A stretch of 38,094 nucleotides of DNA from Prevotella sp. UBA4376 (lineage in GTDB: Bacteria > Bacteroidota > Bacteroidia > Bacteroidales > Bacteroidaceae), in contig DGRY01000042.1 of NCBI GenBank assembly GCA_002391185.1, positions 1-38,094 of the forward strand, given 5' to 3'. The notes under the pieces are model-generated. The model had not been told where the DNA came from. It worked only from the letters and a program-made list of their open reading frames with translations, and did no database searches. Positions 18,966 to 27,775 of this stretch are shown piece by piece. The stretch's first letter is position 1; every line of letters begins with the position of its first letter. The position numbers and the translations under genes are program-made.

Positions 18966-20024
18966 ATGAATAAAAAAAATATCCTTTTAGGCATTTTCCT
19001 GTTGGCGGCGGCAGGAATGAATGCTCAAAACGTAACAGCCGAAAAGAGTGTTATTGACATGGGTGAAGTGCTTTATCGCACTCCTGCAAGTGTGGTGTTC
19101 ACGCTTCATAATAAAAGTGCCAACGAACTTCGTTTGGAGACTGTGCGCACTGATTGCGGATGCACGGATGTGAAGTTTCCTATTAACGGCATTGCTGCGA
19201 ATAGCGATTTTAAAATCGAGGCTATTTATGACGCTAAGACATTGGGACATTTTCAAAAGCAGATTGGAGTGTATGAGGCTGGCTCTGACAAACCTATAAT
19301 GCTTACAATAAAGGGCGTTGTGGTGAGCGAGAAGAAAGACTTCAACGGAAAGTATCCTTATACCATAGGTGATTTCCTTACCGATGTTGATAATGTGGAG
19401 TTCGATGATGTGAACCGTGGTGATCGACCTATTCAAAAGATTCATATTCAGAACAAGTCTGACAAGGTGGCTGAACCTCAGGTGATGCACCTGCCTCCTT
19501 ATCTTCGTGCTTCGGTGCAGCCCAAACGCCTTGCTCCAGGGTATAAAGGCGTGATTTCAATACAGCTCGATTCACGTAAGTTGCGTGATTTCGGATTGAA
19601 CCAAACGGAAGTGTACTTGGGATTGTTCCCTGGTGACAAGGTGAATGAAAATAATGTGTTGCCTGTTTCGGCAGTGTTGCTTCCTTCGTTTGCTCATCTT
19701 AATGCTGCTCAGCGTGCAAGCGCACCTGTGTTTAACGCAAGCTCCACTAAGCTTGATTTGGGCTCTTTTGGCAACAAGAAAAAGCTTAAGGGCACTATTC
19801 TCATAACTAATAAGGGAAAGAAAACTCTCGAGATTAGCAGTTTGCAGATGTCAACAGTGGGACTTGAGGTTTCGCTCAACAATACTCATATCGAGCCAGG
19901 CAAGTCGGCTAAACTAAAGATAACTGCTCTTGCTGGTTTGTTGCAGCGTCGCCGTCCACGAGTGCTTATGATTACTAATGACCCTAATCAGCCAAAGGTT
20001 GTAATAAACGTTGTTACAAGATAA
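18966..20024 (+). CDS. DUF1573 domain protein, exported
   Basis: This 352-residue protein has an N-terminal signal peptide (ILLGIFLLAAAGMNAQ, cleavage likely after NA). Its DUF1573 motif RTDCGCTDVKFP lies near residues 60-70 and is preceded by the typical VIDMGEVLYRTPASVVFTL. A second Ig-like block near the end (KLDLGSFGNKKKLKGTILI) repeats the same fold pattern. DUF1573 domains are ASH/MSP-like beta sandwiches common in Bacteroidetes; their molecular role is not settled. The gene starts five bases after the macroglobulin stop, so the two are one operon and may act together in the periplasm. That joint role is inference. Confidence 0.8.
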   Translation: MNKKNILLGIFLLAAAGMNAQNVTAEKSVIDMGEVLYRTPASVVFTLHNKSANELRLETVRTDCGCTDVKFPINGIAANSDFKIEAIYDAKTLGHFQKQIGVYEAGSDKPIMLTIKGVVVSEKKDFNGKYPYTIGDFLTDVDNVEFDDVNRGDRPIQKIHIQNKSDKVAEPQVMHLPPYLRASVQPKRLAPGYKGVISIQLDSRKLRDFGLNQTEVYLGLFPGDKVNENNVLPVSAVLLPSFAHLNAAQRASAPVFNASSTKLDLGSFGNKKKLKGTILITNKGKKTLEISSLQMSTVGLEVSLNNTHIEPGKSAKLKITALAGLLQRRRPRVLMITNDPNQPKVVINVVTR

Positions 20025-20049
20025 TCTCGATGTTTTCTAAGAGATGTTT

Positions 20050-20280
20050 TTTAATCTCGACGAACTGATGAGAGCTATTCTCGAATAATTAGAGAATTAG
20101 AGAATTTTGGCTTGCGCCCACATTCTTAAAAATCTATATAATCCTAATTTAAGGATATTTAATAAAGCCTCGAAGAGGCAAAAAAAATCTCTAATTCTCT
20201 AATTCTCTAATTCGAGATAAAAAATATTCGAGATAAAAAATATTCGAGATAAAAAATATTCGAGATTAAAATAAAAAATA
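20050..20280. repeat. Repeat family C, copy 1, with a 16-bp tandem array before ispH
   Basis: The reverse complement of about 20058-20104 (core TCTAATTATTCGAG, then GCTCTCATCA) matches 27966-28010 with few changes. CTCTAATT is repeated three times at 20189-20212. Then three exact 16-bp units ATTCGAGATAAAAAAT (20210-20225, 20226-20241, 20242-20257) and a fourth diverged unit run almost to the ispH start codon. No TAnnTTTG promoter box is visible between the DUF1573 gene and ispH. Confidence 0.75.
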
Positions 20281-20284
20281 GAAA

Positions 20285-21142
20285 ATGAAAATAGAAATAG
20301 ATAATGGTAGTGGATTCTGTTTCGGGGTGACTACTGCCATAAAGAAAGCCGAGGAGGAACTCGCAAAGGGCGAGCGCTTGTATTGTCTTGGCGATATTGT
20401 TCATAACGGTATGGAGGTGGAACGTCTGCACGAAAAAGGACTTATCACCATTGATCACGAACAGTTGAAGCAGTTGCACGATGTAAAGGTGCTATTGCGT
20501 GCTCATGGTGAACCACCTGAGACCTATGAAATAGCTAAACGTAACAATATTGAAATTATTGATGCCACATGTCCGGTGGTGCTACAATTGCAGAAACGTA
20601 TAAAGAAGCAATACGAGGGCGAGGAGCAGCACTCTATTGTTATCTTTGGCAAAAATGGACATGCCGAGGTGCTCGGACTTGTGGGGCAGACTCATGGTGA
20701 CGCTATTGTTATTGAGAAGTTTGACGATGTTAAACAGCTCGATTTCGAACACGATATCTATCTGTATAGCCAAACCACCAAGAGCCTTGATGAGTTTCAT
20801 CGCATCATCGACTATATTCAAGAACATATATCTCCTAATGCTGCATTCAAGAGTTTTGATACCATCTGTCGTCAGGTGGCAAACCGCATGCCTAACATCT
20901 CTACATTTGCTTCACAGCATGATGTGGTGTTGTTTGTGGCTGGGCACAAGAGCAGCAACGGTAAGGTGCTGTTCAATGAGTGTCATCGTGTGAATCCTCG
21001 TAGCTATCAGGTGGAGAAAGCCGACGAGATTAATATGCACTGGTTTGATGGAGCCGAGAGCGTGGGCATCTGTGGAGCCACCAGCACACCTAAATGGTTG
21101 ATGGAAGAGTGCAGAGATTATATTGAGTGTGGCTTTCGTTGA
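20285..21142 (+). CDS. ispH: 4-hydroxy-3-methylbut-2-enyl diphosphate reductase
   Basis: IspH (LytB) performs the last step of the MEP isoprenoid pathway, reducing HMBPP to IPP and DMAPP with a [4Fe-4S] cluster. The three cluster cysteines are Cys12 (GFCFGV), Cys96 (DATCPVV) and Cys195 (DTICRQVA). The substrate-binding residues His40 (GDIVHNG), His74 (RAHGEPP), Thr164-165 (SQTTK), the HKSSNG block (221-226) and the GATSTP block near the end are all present. At 285 residues it has the normal length of the single-domain form, without the S1 fusion found in some Firmicutes. The leader is made almost entirely of tandem repeats. Confidence 0.96.
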   Translation: MKIEIDNGSGFCFGVTTAIKKAEEELAKGERLYCLGDIVHNGMEVERLHEKGLITIDHEQLKQLHDVKVLLRAHGEPPETYEIAKRNNIEIIDATCPVVLQLQKRIKKQYEGEEQHSIVIFGKNGHAEVLGLVGQTHGDAIVIEKFDDVKQLDFEHDIYLYSQTTKSLDEFHRIIDYIQEHISPNAAFKSFDTICRQVANRMPNISTFASQHDVVLFVAGHKSSNGKVLFNECHRVNPRSYQVEKADEINMHWFDGAESVGICGATSTPKWLMEECRDYIECGFR

Positions 21143-21193
21143 TAATTCCCGATAGTTTATTGAAAAAAGTTCTTCTATTTGTTTTTGTTTTAT

Positions 21194-21201
21194 TAAATTT
21201 G
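21194..21201 (+). promoter_or_regulatory. -7 promoter box for the candidate ncRNA
   Basis: TAAATTTG matches TAnnTTTG. It would start a transcript near 21206, ending at the terminator hairpin at 21366-21399. Confidence 0.5.
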
Positions 21202-21205
21202 CAGC

Positions 21206-21406
21206 AAAACTAAGTCAACGAAGACTTTGAATTAATATTTGGTTAGTTTAATATAGAATGATTTAGCAAATAGGATTAAGTTTTTGTTTTACGGGGATGT
21301 TCTATACTCTGTTATAGATTCCCCTTGCAATATTGATTTAAATTTAAGTTAATTACTGTTTTTTCCAGGAGTAGCATGCCGTGAGGCAGGTTGCTCCTGA
21401 TTTTTT
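21206..21406 (+). ncRNA. Candidate structured RNA of about 200 nt upstream of gltB
   Basis: The stretch has a promoter box on the left, an intrinsic terminator on the right, no useful ORF and several clear helices. At the 5' end AAACTAA (21207-21213) pairs with TTAGTTT (21243-21249) and encloses AGTC/GACT. A middle hairpin joins GGGGA (21293-21297) to TCCCC (21320-21324), with an inner CTATA/TATAG helix. The 3' hairpin is the terminator. The gltB gene has its own -7 box 160 bases later, so this may be an independent small RNA rather than a leader. It lacks the SRP and RNase P signatures I know. A 6S-type RNA of Bacteroidetes is a possibility, but the ends do not pair in the way 6S requires. 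Confidence 0.45.
21366..21406 (+). terminator. Two-storey terminator hairpin with a GTGA tetraloop and T-tract
   Basis: CAGGAGTAGC (21366-21375) pairs with GTTGCTCCTG (21390-21399), allowing G-U pairs. Inside, TGCC/GGCA closes the GNRA-type loop GTGA (21381-21384). Six T residues follow at 21401-21406. Confidence 0.8.
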
Positions 21407-21423
21407 GTTGTTTCTTAATCAAA

Positions 21424-21480
21424 CTTACAAATTGGTATTTTTATGGTATTTTATCCCCCTTGTTTGTTACAATTTGTAAG
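21424..21480. promoter_or_regulatory. Inverted repeat upstream of gltB, possible operator
   Basis: CTTACAAATTG (21424-21434) and CAATTTGTAAG (21470-21480) are a perfect 11-bp inverted repeat with a 35-base centre, about 85 bases before the gltB -7 box. A similar TTACAAA/TTTGTAA pair overlaps the glnK promoter. Confidence 0.4.
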
Positions 21481-21565
21481 CACTATAGAGTTATAAATTC
21501 GTAGTTGTTACATATTTCTTTGTTTTAATTATTTTATTTATTATATCATTTTGAAAGTAAATTTG

Positions 21566-21573
21566 TATTTTTG
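21566..21573 (+). promoter_or_regulatory. -7 promoter box of gltBD
   Basis: TATTTTTG matches TAnnTTTG, 40 bases before the ATG at 21614. It lies downstream of the alternative TTG start at 21551, which supports the ATG. Confidence 0.55.
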
Positions 21574-21613
21574 CAATCAAAATGATAGGGTAAAAGTATT
21601 AAAACTAAATGTT

Positions 21614-24600
21614 ATGACAAATAGGGAAGGGTTGTATAATGCCGCCTATGAGCACGACGCTTGTGGTGTGGGTATGGTGGTGAATATCCACGGAAATAAA
21701 AGCCATGAACTTGTTGACAATGCGCTGAAGGTGCTTGAGAATCTGCGTCATCGTGGTGCAGAGGGTGCCGATGGCAAAACAGGTGATGGTGCTGGTATCT
21801 TGTTACAGATACCACATGAGTTTATATTGCTTCAGGGGATTCCTGTGCCAGAGAAGGGCAAGTATGGTACTGGTTTGATTTTCTTGCCTAAGGATGAGAA
21901 ATGTCAGCAGGAGATTCTATCTATCATGATAGAAGAAATTGAGCGTGAAGGGCTTTCGTTGATGCATCTTCGCAATGTGCCTACTAATCCTGATTGCCTT
22001 GGTGAGGCTGCGCTGGCAAGTGAGCCTGATGTGAAACAGGTGTTTATAACTGGTGTTACCGATGATAAGGTTCCTGTGTTTGAACGCACACTTTATATTA
22101 TTAGGAAGAAGATAGAAAAGCGTGTTAAGGAACTTAATAATGCTGAGGCAAGTGATTTTTATATCTGTTCTCTTTCGAACAAGAGTATTATATACAAGGG
22201 TATGCTTTCAAGCTTGCAGCTGCGTTTATATTATCCTGATCTCACTAACAGTTATTTCACAAGTGGATTGGCTCTTGTGCATAGTCGTTTCTCAACAAAC
22301 ACCTTCCCAACATGGAGCTTGGCGCAGCCTTTCCGCATGTTGGCTCACAATGGAGAGATTAATACCATTCGGGGAAACCGTGGCTGGATGCAGGCACGTG
22401 AAACTGTATTGTCGTCGGATGCGTTGGGCGACATAAGCGAGATTTCGCCTATTGTGCAGCCTGGAATGAGCGACTCGGCAAGTCTTGACAACGTGTTCGA
22501 GTTCTTTGTGATGAGCGGTATGTCATTACCTCATGCAATGGCTGTGATGGTGCCAGAAAGCTTCAACGACAAGAATCCTATTTCTGAGGATTTGAAAGCT
22601 TTCTATGAATATTATTCTATTTTGATGGAGCCTTGGGACGGTCCTGCAGCATTGCTTTTCAGTGATGGTAGATATGCTGGCGGATTGTTGGATAGAAACG
22701 GTTTGCGTCCTGCCCGTTACACTATTACAAAGAACGATATGATGGTTGTTGCAAGCGAGGTTGGAGTGATGGATTTCGACCCATCAGAGATTGCCGAGAA
22801 GGGACGCTTGCAGCCAGGTAAAATTTTGCTCATTGATACTCAGGAAGGAAAAATATATTATGATGGCGAGATAAAGAATAAACTGGCTAACGAGCATCCA
22901 TATCGCCAGTGGTTGAGCACAAATCGCATTCAGCTTGAGAAAATTCATAGTGGACGAAAGGTTGAAAATGCCGTTGAGAATATTGAACGTAAAAAGATTG
23001 AGTTTGGCTTCGGCACCGAGGATGTTGATTGCACCATCGTGCCTATGGCTACAAAGGGACAGGAACCTCTTGCCTCAATGGGTAACGACACTCCGTTGGC
23101 TGTGTTGAGCGACAAACCACAGATTTTCTTCAACTATTTTCGTCAGCAGTTTGCTCAGGTAACAAATCCTGCCATCGACTCTATTCGAGAGAACCTTGTG
23201 ATGAGCCTCACTGAATATATCGGTCGTGTGGGTACGGGCATTTTGAAGCCTAACGAGACAAACTGCAAGATGGTGCGCCTGCCACATCCTATTCTCACCA
23301 ATACTCAGTTGGATATACTTTGTAACATTAGATATAAAGGATTTAATACCATTAAACTTCCTATGCTCTTTGAGAAGTCAAAGGGCGAAGACGGCTTGCA
23401 CGATGCTATTGATGCTCTATGCAAGGAAGCCGAGAAGAGTGTTGAAGAGGGCTACAACTACATCATCCTTAGCGATAGGGATGTTGACGAGGAGCATGTT
23501 GCCATTCCTTCTCTGCTTGCTGTGAGTGCCGTTCACCATTATCTCATCTCGGTTGGAAAGCGTGTGCAGACAGCTCTTATCGTTGAGAGTGGTGAAATTC
23601 GCGAGGTGATGCACGCTGCATTGCTCTTGGGTTATGGTGCAAGTGCGTTGTGTCCTTATCTCACCTATGCTATTCTCGACGATTTGGTTAAGCGTCACAA
23701 AATCCAGGAAGACTATGCCACTGCCGAGGCTAACTACATCAAGGCGGTTAAGAAGGGCTTGTTCAAGATTATGGCTAAGATGGGTATTTCAACCATCCGT
23801 AGCTACCGTGGTGCCAAGATATTTGAGTCAATAGGTTTGAACGAGAGTTTGCTTAAGGCTTATTTCGGAACAGAGACAAGCACCGTAGGCGGTATTGGTC
23901 TAAAGACCATTGCTCACGATGCCATAGCTCTGCACGATATAGCTTTTGGCAAGGCTGATGAAGATCATGCTGCCAGCGATCTTGCTTCTTTGAATGGCTT
24001 GTTTCATTGGCGCAAAGACGGCATCAAGCATGCCTGGGATCCTGAGACCATTGCAACTCTGCAGTTGGCAACACGCAAGGGCGACTACGAACTATTCAAG
24101 AAATACACTTCGTTGGTTGACAGCAAGGAACGTCCAATCTTCCTGCGCGATTTCCTCGACTACAAGCGCAAGCCTATCGATATCAAGGATGTTGAACCTG
24201 TAGAGAGCATTGTTAAGCATTTTGTTACAGGTGCCATGAGTTTCGGTGCATTGAGCAAGGAAGCTCACGAGGCTATGTGTCTTGCCATGAACAAACTGGG
24301 TGCTCGAAGCAATACTGGTGAAGGTGGTGAAGACGAGGAACGTTTCCACACCACCGTTGATGGTATATCACGCAGCAGTAAAACTAAGCAGGTGGCCAGT
24401 GGTCGCTTTGGTGTAACCACCGAATACCTTGTTAATGCCGAGGAAATTCAAATTAAGGTGGCACAGGGTGCTAAACCTGGTGAAGGTGGACAGCTGCCAG
24501 GATATAAGGTTAACGAGATTATAGCTAAGACTCGTCATTCTATCCCTGGTATTTCGCTCATCTCGCCTCCACCACATCACGATATCTATTCTATCGAGGA

Positions 24601-26167
24601 CTTGAAGCAGCTCATCTTCGATTTGAAGAATGTTAACCCCGATGCAGCTATCTCGGTGAAATTGGTAGCTGAAAGTGGAGTGGGCACCATTGCTGCCGGT
24701 GTGGTAAAGGCTAAGGCCGATTTGATTATTATCTCGGGTGCCGAAGGTGGAACAGGAGCAAGTCCTGCATCAAGTATGCGCTTTGCGGGTATCTCGCCTG
24801 AGATTGGTTTGGCTGAAACTCAGCAAACACTCGTTAAGAACGGCTTGCGTTCACTGGTGCGTCTGCAGGTTGATGGTCAGCTCAAGAGTGGTCGCGATGT
24901 AATCATGATGGCTCTGCTTGGTGCCGAGGAGTTTGCTTTCGGTACAGCAGCATTGATAACCCTTGGTTGTGTTATGATGCGCAAATGTTCGCAGAACACA
25001 TGTCCTATGGGCGTTGCCACTCAAGACGAAAAGTTGCGAGCTCATTTCCGTGGAAGCTACGAGAATGTGGTTAACTTCTTCACCTTCCTTGCTCAGGAGG
25101 TTAGAGAGTATCTTGCTGAAATGGGATTCAAGAGTCTTAACGACATTGTGGGTAGAACCGAACTGATAAAGACTCTCACTGTTGACGAGGTGGCACAGGG
25201 AATTGATGCTGCTGTGAAAGAAAAATGGGAGAGTCTCGATTTCTCTAAGATGCTTTATAAGGAGAGTGGCGACTCTGCGCTCTATTGTACCAAGGTTCAG
25301 GATCACGACCTCGATGGTGTGCTCGATGAGCACATGATTAAGGCTGCTGCTGATGCTATTGCTGCGGGGGGAGAAATTGATCTTGACTATTCTATTCGCA
25401 ACACCAACCGTGCCGTAGGTACCATGCTCTCAGGTTATATAGAAAAAGAAAAGGCAAAGAAGATAGAGCAGGGCGAACCCCTCGTGTCAGATGCTTCTAT
25501 AGCTGTTAAGTTCAAGGGTTCGGCTGGTCAGAGTTTTGGCGCATTCCTTGTTAAGGGTGTTGATTTTAAACTCGAAGGCGAGGCTAATGACTATTTTGCT
25601 AAGGGACTCTCTGGAGGTCGCATCTCTATTCTCCCTCCAATACGAAGCAACTTCGATGCCGAGGACAATATCATTGCTGGTAACACTGGTCTTTATGGAG
25701 CTACAAGTGGCGAATTGTATATCAATGGTAAGGTGGGCGAGCGCTTCGGTGTGCGCAACTCTGGTGCTATTGCTGTTATCGAGGGTGCTGGCGACCATTG
25801 TTGCGAATATATGACAGGCGGTCGTGTTGTAGTGCTTGGTGAAACTGGTAGAAATTTCGCTGCCGGAATGAGTGGTGGTGTTGCCTACGTGTGGGACAAG
25901 AACCACAATTTCGACTATTTCTGTAACATGGATATGGTTGAGATAAACTTGGTTGAGGAAAGTAGTTATCGCAAGGAATTGCACGAACTTATCCGTCAGC
26001 ATTATCTCTACACAGGCAGTAAACTTGCTCGTACCATGCTCGATGACTGGAATCGCTATGTTGAAGATTTTATCCAGGTTGTTCCAATAGAATACAAGCG
26101 AGTTTTGCAAGAGGAGCAGGTTAAGAAGCTGCAGCAGAAGATTGCTGATATGCAGAGAGATTACTAA
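21614..26167 (+). CDS. gltB: Glutamate synthase, large subunit
   Basis: GltB releases ammonia from glutamine and channels it to 2-oxoglutarate to make glutamate. The protein has 1517 residues, the normal length. The class II amidotransferase nucleophile is Cys17 in HDACGVGMVV, which is exposed after removal of a short propeptide. The central and FMN-binding synthase regions contain MSFGALSKEAHEAMC, GEGGEDEERF, GAKPGEGGQLPG and SGAEGGTGASPASS. The [3Fe-4S] cysteines are 1119, 1125 and 1130 (CVMMRKCSQNTC). A C-terminal GXGXG beta-helix domain follows (GNTGLYGATSGELYINGKVG). I chose the ATG at 21614, not the TTG at 21551, because it gives the usual N terminus and follows the -7 box. gltD lies downstream after a 151-base repeat-filled spacer. 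Confidence 0.96.
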   Translation: MTNREGLYNAAYEHDACGVGMVVNIHGNKSHELVDNALKVLENLRHRGAEGADGKTGDGAGILLQIPHEFILLQGIPVPEKGKYGTGLIFLPKDEKCQQEILSIMIEEIEREGLSLMHLRNVPTNPDCLGEAALASEPDVKQVFITGVTDDKVPVFERTLYIIRKKIEKRVKELNNAEASDFYICSLSNKSIIYKGMLSSLQLRLYYPDLTNSYFTSGLALVHSRFSTNTFPTWSLAQPFRMLAHNGEINTIRGNRGWMQARETVLSSDALGDISEISPIVQPGMSDSASLDNVFEFFVMSGMSLPHAMAVMVPESFNDKNPISEDLKAFYEYYSILMEPWDGPAALLFSDGRYAGGLLDRNGLRPARYTITKNDMMVVASEVGVMDFDPSEIAEKGRLQPGKILLIDTQEGKIYYDGEIKNKLANEHPYRQWLSTNRIQLEKIHSGRKVENAVENIERKKIEFGFGTEDVDCTIVPMATKGQEPLASMGNDTPLAVLSDKPQIFFNYFRQQFAQVTNPAIDSIRENLVMSLTEYIGRVGTGILKPNETNCKMVRLPHPILTNTQLDILCNIRYKGFNTIKLPMLFEKSKGEDGLHDAIDALCKEAEKSVEEGYNYIILSDRDVDEEHVAIPSLLAVSAVHHYLISVGKRVQTALIVESGEIREVMHAALLLGYGASALCPYLTYAILDDLVKRHKIQEDYATAEANYIKAVKKGLFKIMAKMGISTIRSYRGAKIFESIGLNESLLKAYFGTETSTVGGIGLKTIAHDAIALHDIAFGKADEDHAASDLASLNGLFHWRKDGIKHAWDPETIATLQLATRKGDYELFKKYTSLVDSKERPIFLRDFLDYKRKPIDIKDVEPVESIVKHFVTGAMSFGALSKEAHEAMCLAMNKLGARSNTGEGGEDEERFHTTVDGISRSSKTKQVASGRFGVTTEYLVNAEEIQIKVAQGAKPGEGGQLPGYKVNEIIAKTRHSIPGISLISPPPHHDIYSIEDLKQLIFDLKNVNPDAAISVKLVAESGVGTIAAGVVKAKADLIIISGAEGGTGASPASSMRFAGISPEIGLAETQQTLVKNGLRSLVRLQVDGQLKSGRDVIMMALLGAEEFAFGTAALITLGCVMMRKCSQNTCPMGVATQDEKLRAHFRGSYENVVNFFTFLAQEVREYLAEMGFKSLNDIVGRTELIKTLTVDEVAQGIDAAVKEKWESLDFSKMLYKESGDSALYCTKVQDHDLDGVLDEHMIKAAADAIAAGGEIDLDYSIRNTNRAVGTMLSGYIEKEKAKKIEQGEPLVSDASIAVKFKGSAGQSFGAFLVKGVDFKLEGEANDYFAKGLSGGRISILPPIRSNFDAEDNIIAGNTGLYGATSGELYINGKVGERFGVRNSGAIAVIEGAGDHCCEYMTGGRVVVLGETGRNFAAGMSGGVAYVWDKNHNFDYFCNMDMVEINLVEESSYRKELHELIRQHYLYTGSKLARTMLDDWNRYVEDFIQVVPIEYKRVLQEEQVKKLQQKIADMQRDY

Positions 26168-26181
26168 ATAATTTAGAATAA

Positions 26182-26262
26182 TCCGAATAATCTGAATAAT
26201 CCGATTACTCCGAATATTCCGATTTCTCTGAATACTCCGATTATTCCGATTACTCTGAAAAA
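26182..26262. repeat. 9-bp degenerate tandem repeat array, family B, copy 2 (9 units)
   Basis: Nine units at an exact 9-bp period read TCCGAATAA, TCTGAATAA, TCCGATTAC, TCCGAATAT, TCCGATTTC, TCTGAATAC, TCCGATTAT, TCCGATTAC, TCTGAAAAA. The array fills most of the spacer between gltB and gltD. It is followed at about 26280-26309 by a GC-rich stretch with the small hairpin CTCCTTCGGAG. Confidence 0.88.
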
Positions 26263-26318
26263 ATAATTCATCAAATAGTTCTCCCCTCCTTCGGAGAGGT
26301 CGGGGGAGGTTAAAAATT

Positions 26319-27722
26319 ATGGGAAATTCAAGAGCATTTCTTACAATTGACAGAAAAGAAGCCGGATACCGTCCGGTTCATGATAGAATACATGATTTTG
26401 GCGAAGTAGAACAAACGCTGAACAGTAATGACCGTCGCACTCAAGCAAGCCGTTGTATGGATTGTGGTGTGCCATTCTGCCATTGGGCATGCCCTTTGGG
26501 CAATAAGCCACCAGAGTGGAACGATGCTCTATATCAAGGCGATTGGGAGAAAGCCTACCAGTTGCTCACTGCAACTAATGACTTCCCCGAGTTCACAGGC
26601 AGAGTATGTCCTGCTTTGTGTGAGAAAGCCTGCGTGCTCAATCTCATGGATCATCAGCCAACAACCAATCGTGAAGACGAGTGCAGTATCATTGAACGAG
26701 CCTTTGAAGAAGACTATGTAAAGGTGCGTGTTCCTCAGCGTAATGGTAAGAAGGTGGCTGTTGTTGGAGCTGGCCCTTCAGGACTATCAACAGCAACACA
26801 GCTCAACCAAAAAGGCTACACAGTAACTGTTTTTGACGCTCGCGAAGATGCAGGTGGTTTGCTGCGCTATGGCATTCCAAACTTTAAACTCAACAAAACA
26901 ATCATTGACCGACGTATCGATTTCCTTAAAGCCGAAGGCATAGAATTCATCTTCAATACTAAGGTTATTGAAGACAAGGACGCTGACATACAAAACGATT
27001 CTACAATCGACAAGGACAAAAAGGTGAAGGTGACAGAACTGGCAGAAAAATATGATGCCGTGGTGCTTTGCACAGGAACACCTGTGGCACGCGACCTTAA
27101 TATCCCTGGACGCGACCTCAAAGGTGTTTACTTCGCCCTCGAAATGCTTTCGCAGCAAAACCGTGTGCTCTATGGTGCTGAGTTCAAGAAAGACGAACTT
27201 GTAAACGCCAAGGGCAAAGATGTGCTTGTTATCGGTGGTGGTGATACTGGTTCCGACTGCATTGGTACAGCTCATCGTCAGGGGTGCAAGAGTGTAACAC
27301 AGATTGAAATCATGCCAAAACCTGTTGAGGGATATGAAGATCCCAAGAACCCATGGCCTAACTTCCCACGAACACTTAAAACCACCTTCGCACACGAAGA
27401 AGGCTGCGTGCGCCGTTGGAACATCAATTCGCTTGAATTCCTTGGTAAAGATGGTAAACTCACAGGTGTAAAAGTGCAGGAAATAGATTGGAAACCTAAT
27501 CCCGATGGTGGTCGTCCAATCATGGTTGAGAAAGGAAAGCCCGAAATAATCAAGGCTGAAATCGTGCTATTGGCAATGGGTTTCCTTCGTCCCGAACATG
27601 CTGCTCTCCCCGAAAACGTATTCCTTGCTGGCGATGCCAAGAATGGTGCCAGCCTCGTGGTTAGAGCACTTGCAAGTGGACGCAAAGTAGCTGCTGACGT
27701 TGATAAATACTTGCGAAAGTGA
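26319..27722 (+). CDS. gltD: Glutamate synthase, small subunit
   Basis: GltD takes electrons from NAD(P)H through FAD and [4Fe-4S] clusters to GltB. The protein has 467 residues. N-terminal cysteines 46, 49, 54 and 58 (CMDCGVPFCHWAC) and 97, 101 and 105 (CPALCEKAC) form the cluster-binding region. The FAD-binding motif VAVVGAGPSGLS is at about 146-157. The second dinucleotide-binding motif, VIGGGDTGSD, is near residue 305. The C-terminal FAD contact is seen in VFLAGDAKNGASLVVRA. It is in the same direction as gltB and surely works with it; the array between them may affect message processing or the ratio of the subunits. A terminator follows. Confidence 0.95.
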   Translation: MGNSRAFLTIDRKEAGYRPVHDRIHDFGEVEQTLNSNDRRTQASRCMDCGVPFCHWACPLGNKPPEWNDALYQGDWEKAYQLLTATNDFPEFTGRVCPALCEKACVLNLMDHQPTTNREDECSIIERAFEEDYVKVRVPQRNGKKVAVVGAGPSGLSTATQLNQKGYTVTVFDAREDAGGLLRYGIPNFKLNKTIIDRRIDFLKAEGIEFIFNTKVIEDKDADIQNDSTIDKDKKVKVTELAEKYDAVVLCTGTPVARDLNIPGRDLKGVYFALEMLSQQNRVLYGAEFKKDELVNAKGKDVLVIGGGDTGSDCIGTAHRQGCKSVTQIEIMPKPVEGYEDPKNPWPNFPRTLKTTFAHEEGCVRRWNINSLEFLGKDGKLTGVKVQEIDWKPNPDGGRPIMVEKGKPEIIKAEIVLLAMGFLRPEHAALPENVFLAGDAKNGASLVVRALASGRKVAADVDKYLRK

Positions 27723-27751
27723 TTATCCTATCATTTCAAAAAAACAGCAGA

Positions 27752-27775
27752 GGCGGACATCAGAGGATGCCCGCC
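27752..27775 (+). terminator. Terminator of gltBD
   Basis: GGCGG(A)CATC (27752-27761) pairs with GATG(C)CCGCC (27766-27775) around an AGAG loop, 30 bases after the gltD stop. The other strand also has a T-run after the stem, so it could work in both directions. Confidence 0.75.

Noticed and set aside
21551..21613. N-terminal extension of gltB from a TTG
   Set aside because: It starts upstream of the -7 box, and the ATG at 21614 gives the normal propeptide length.
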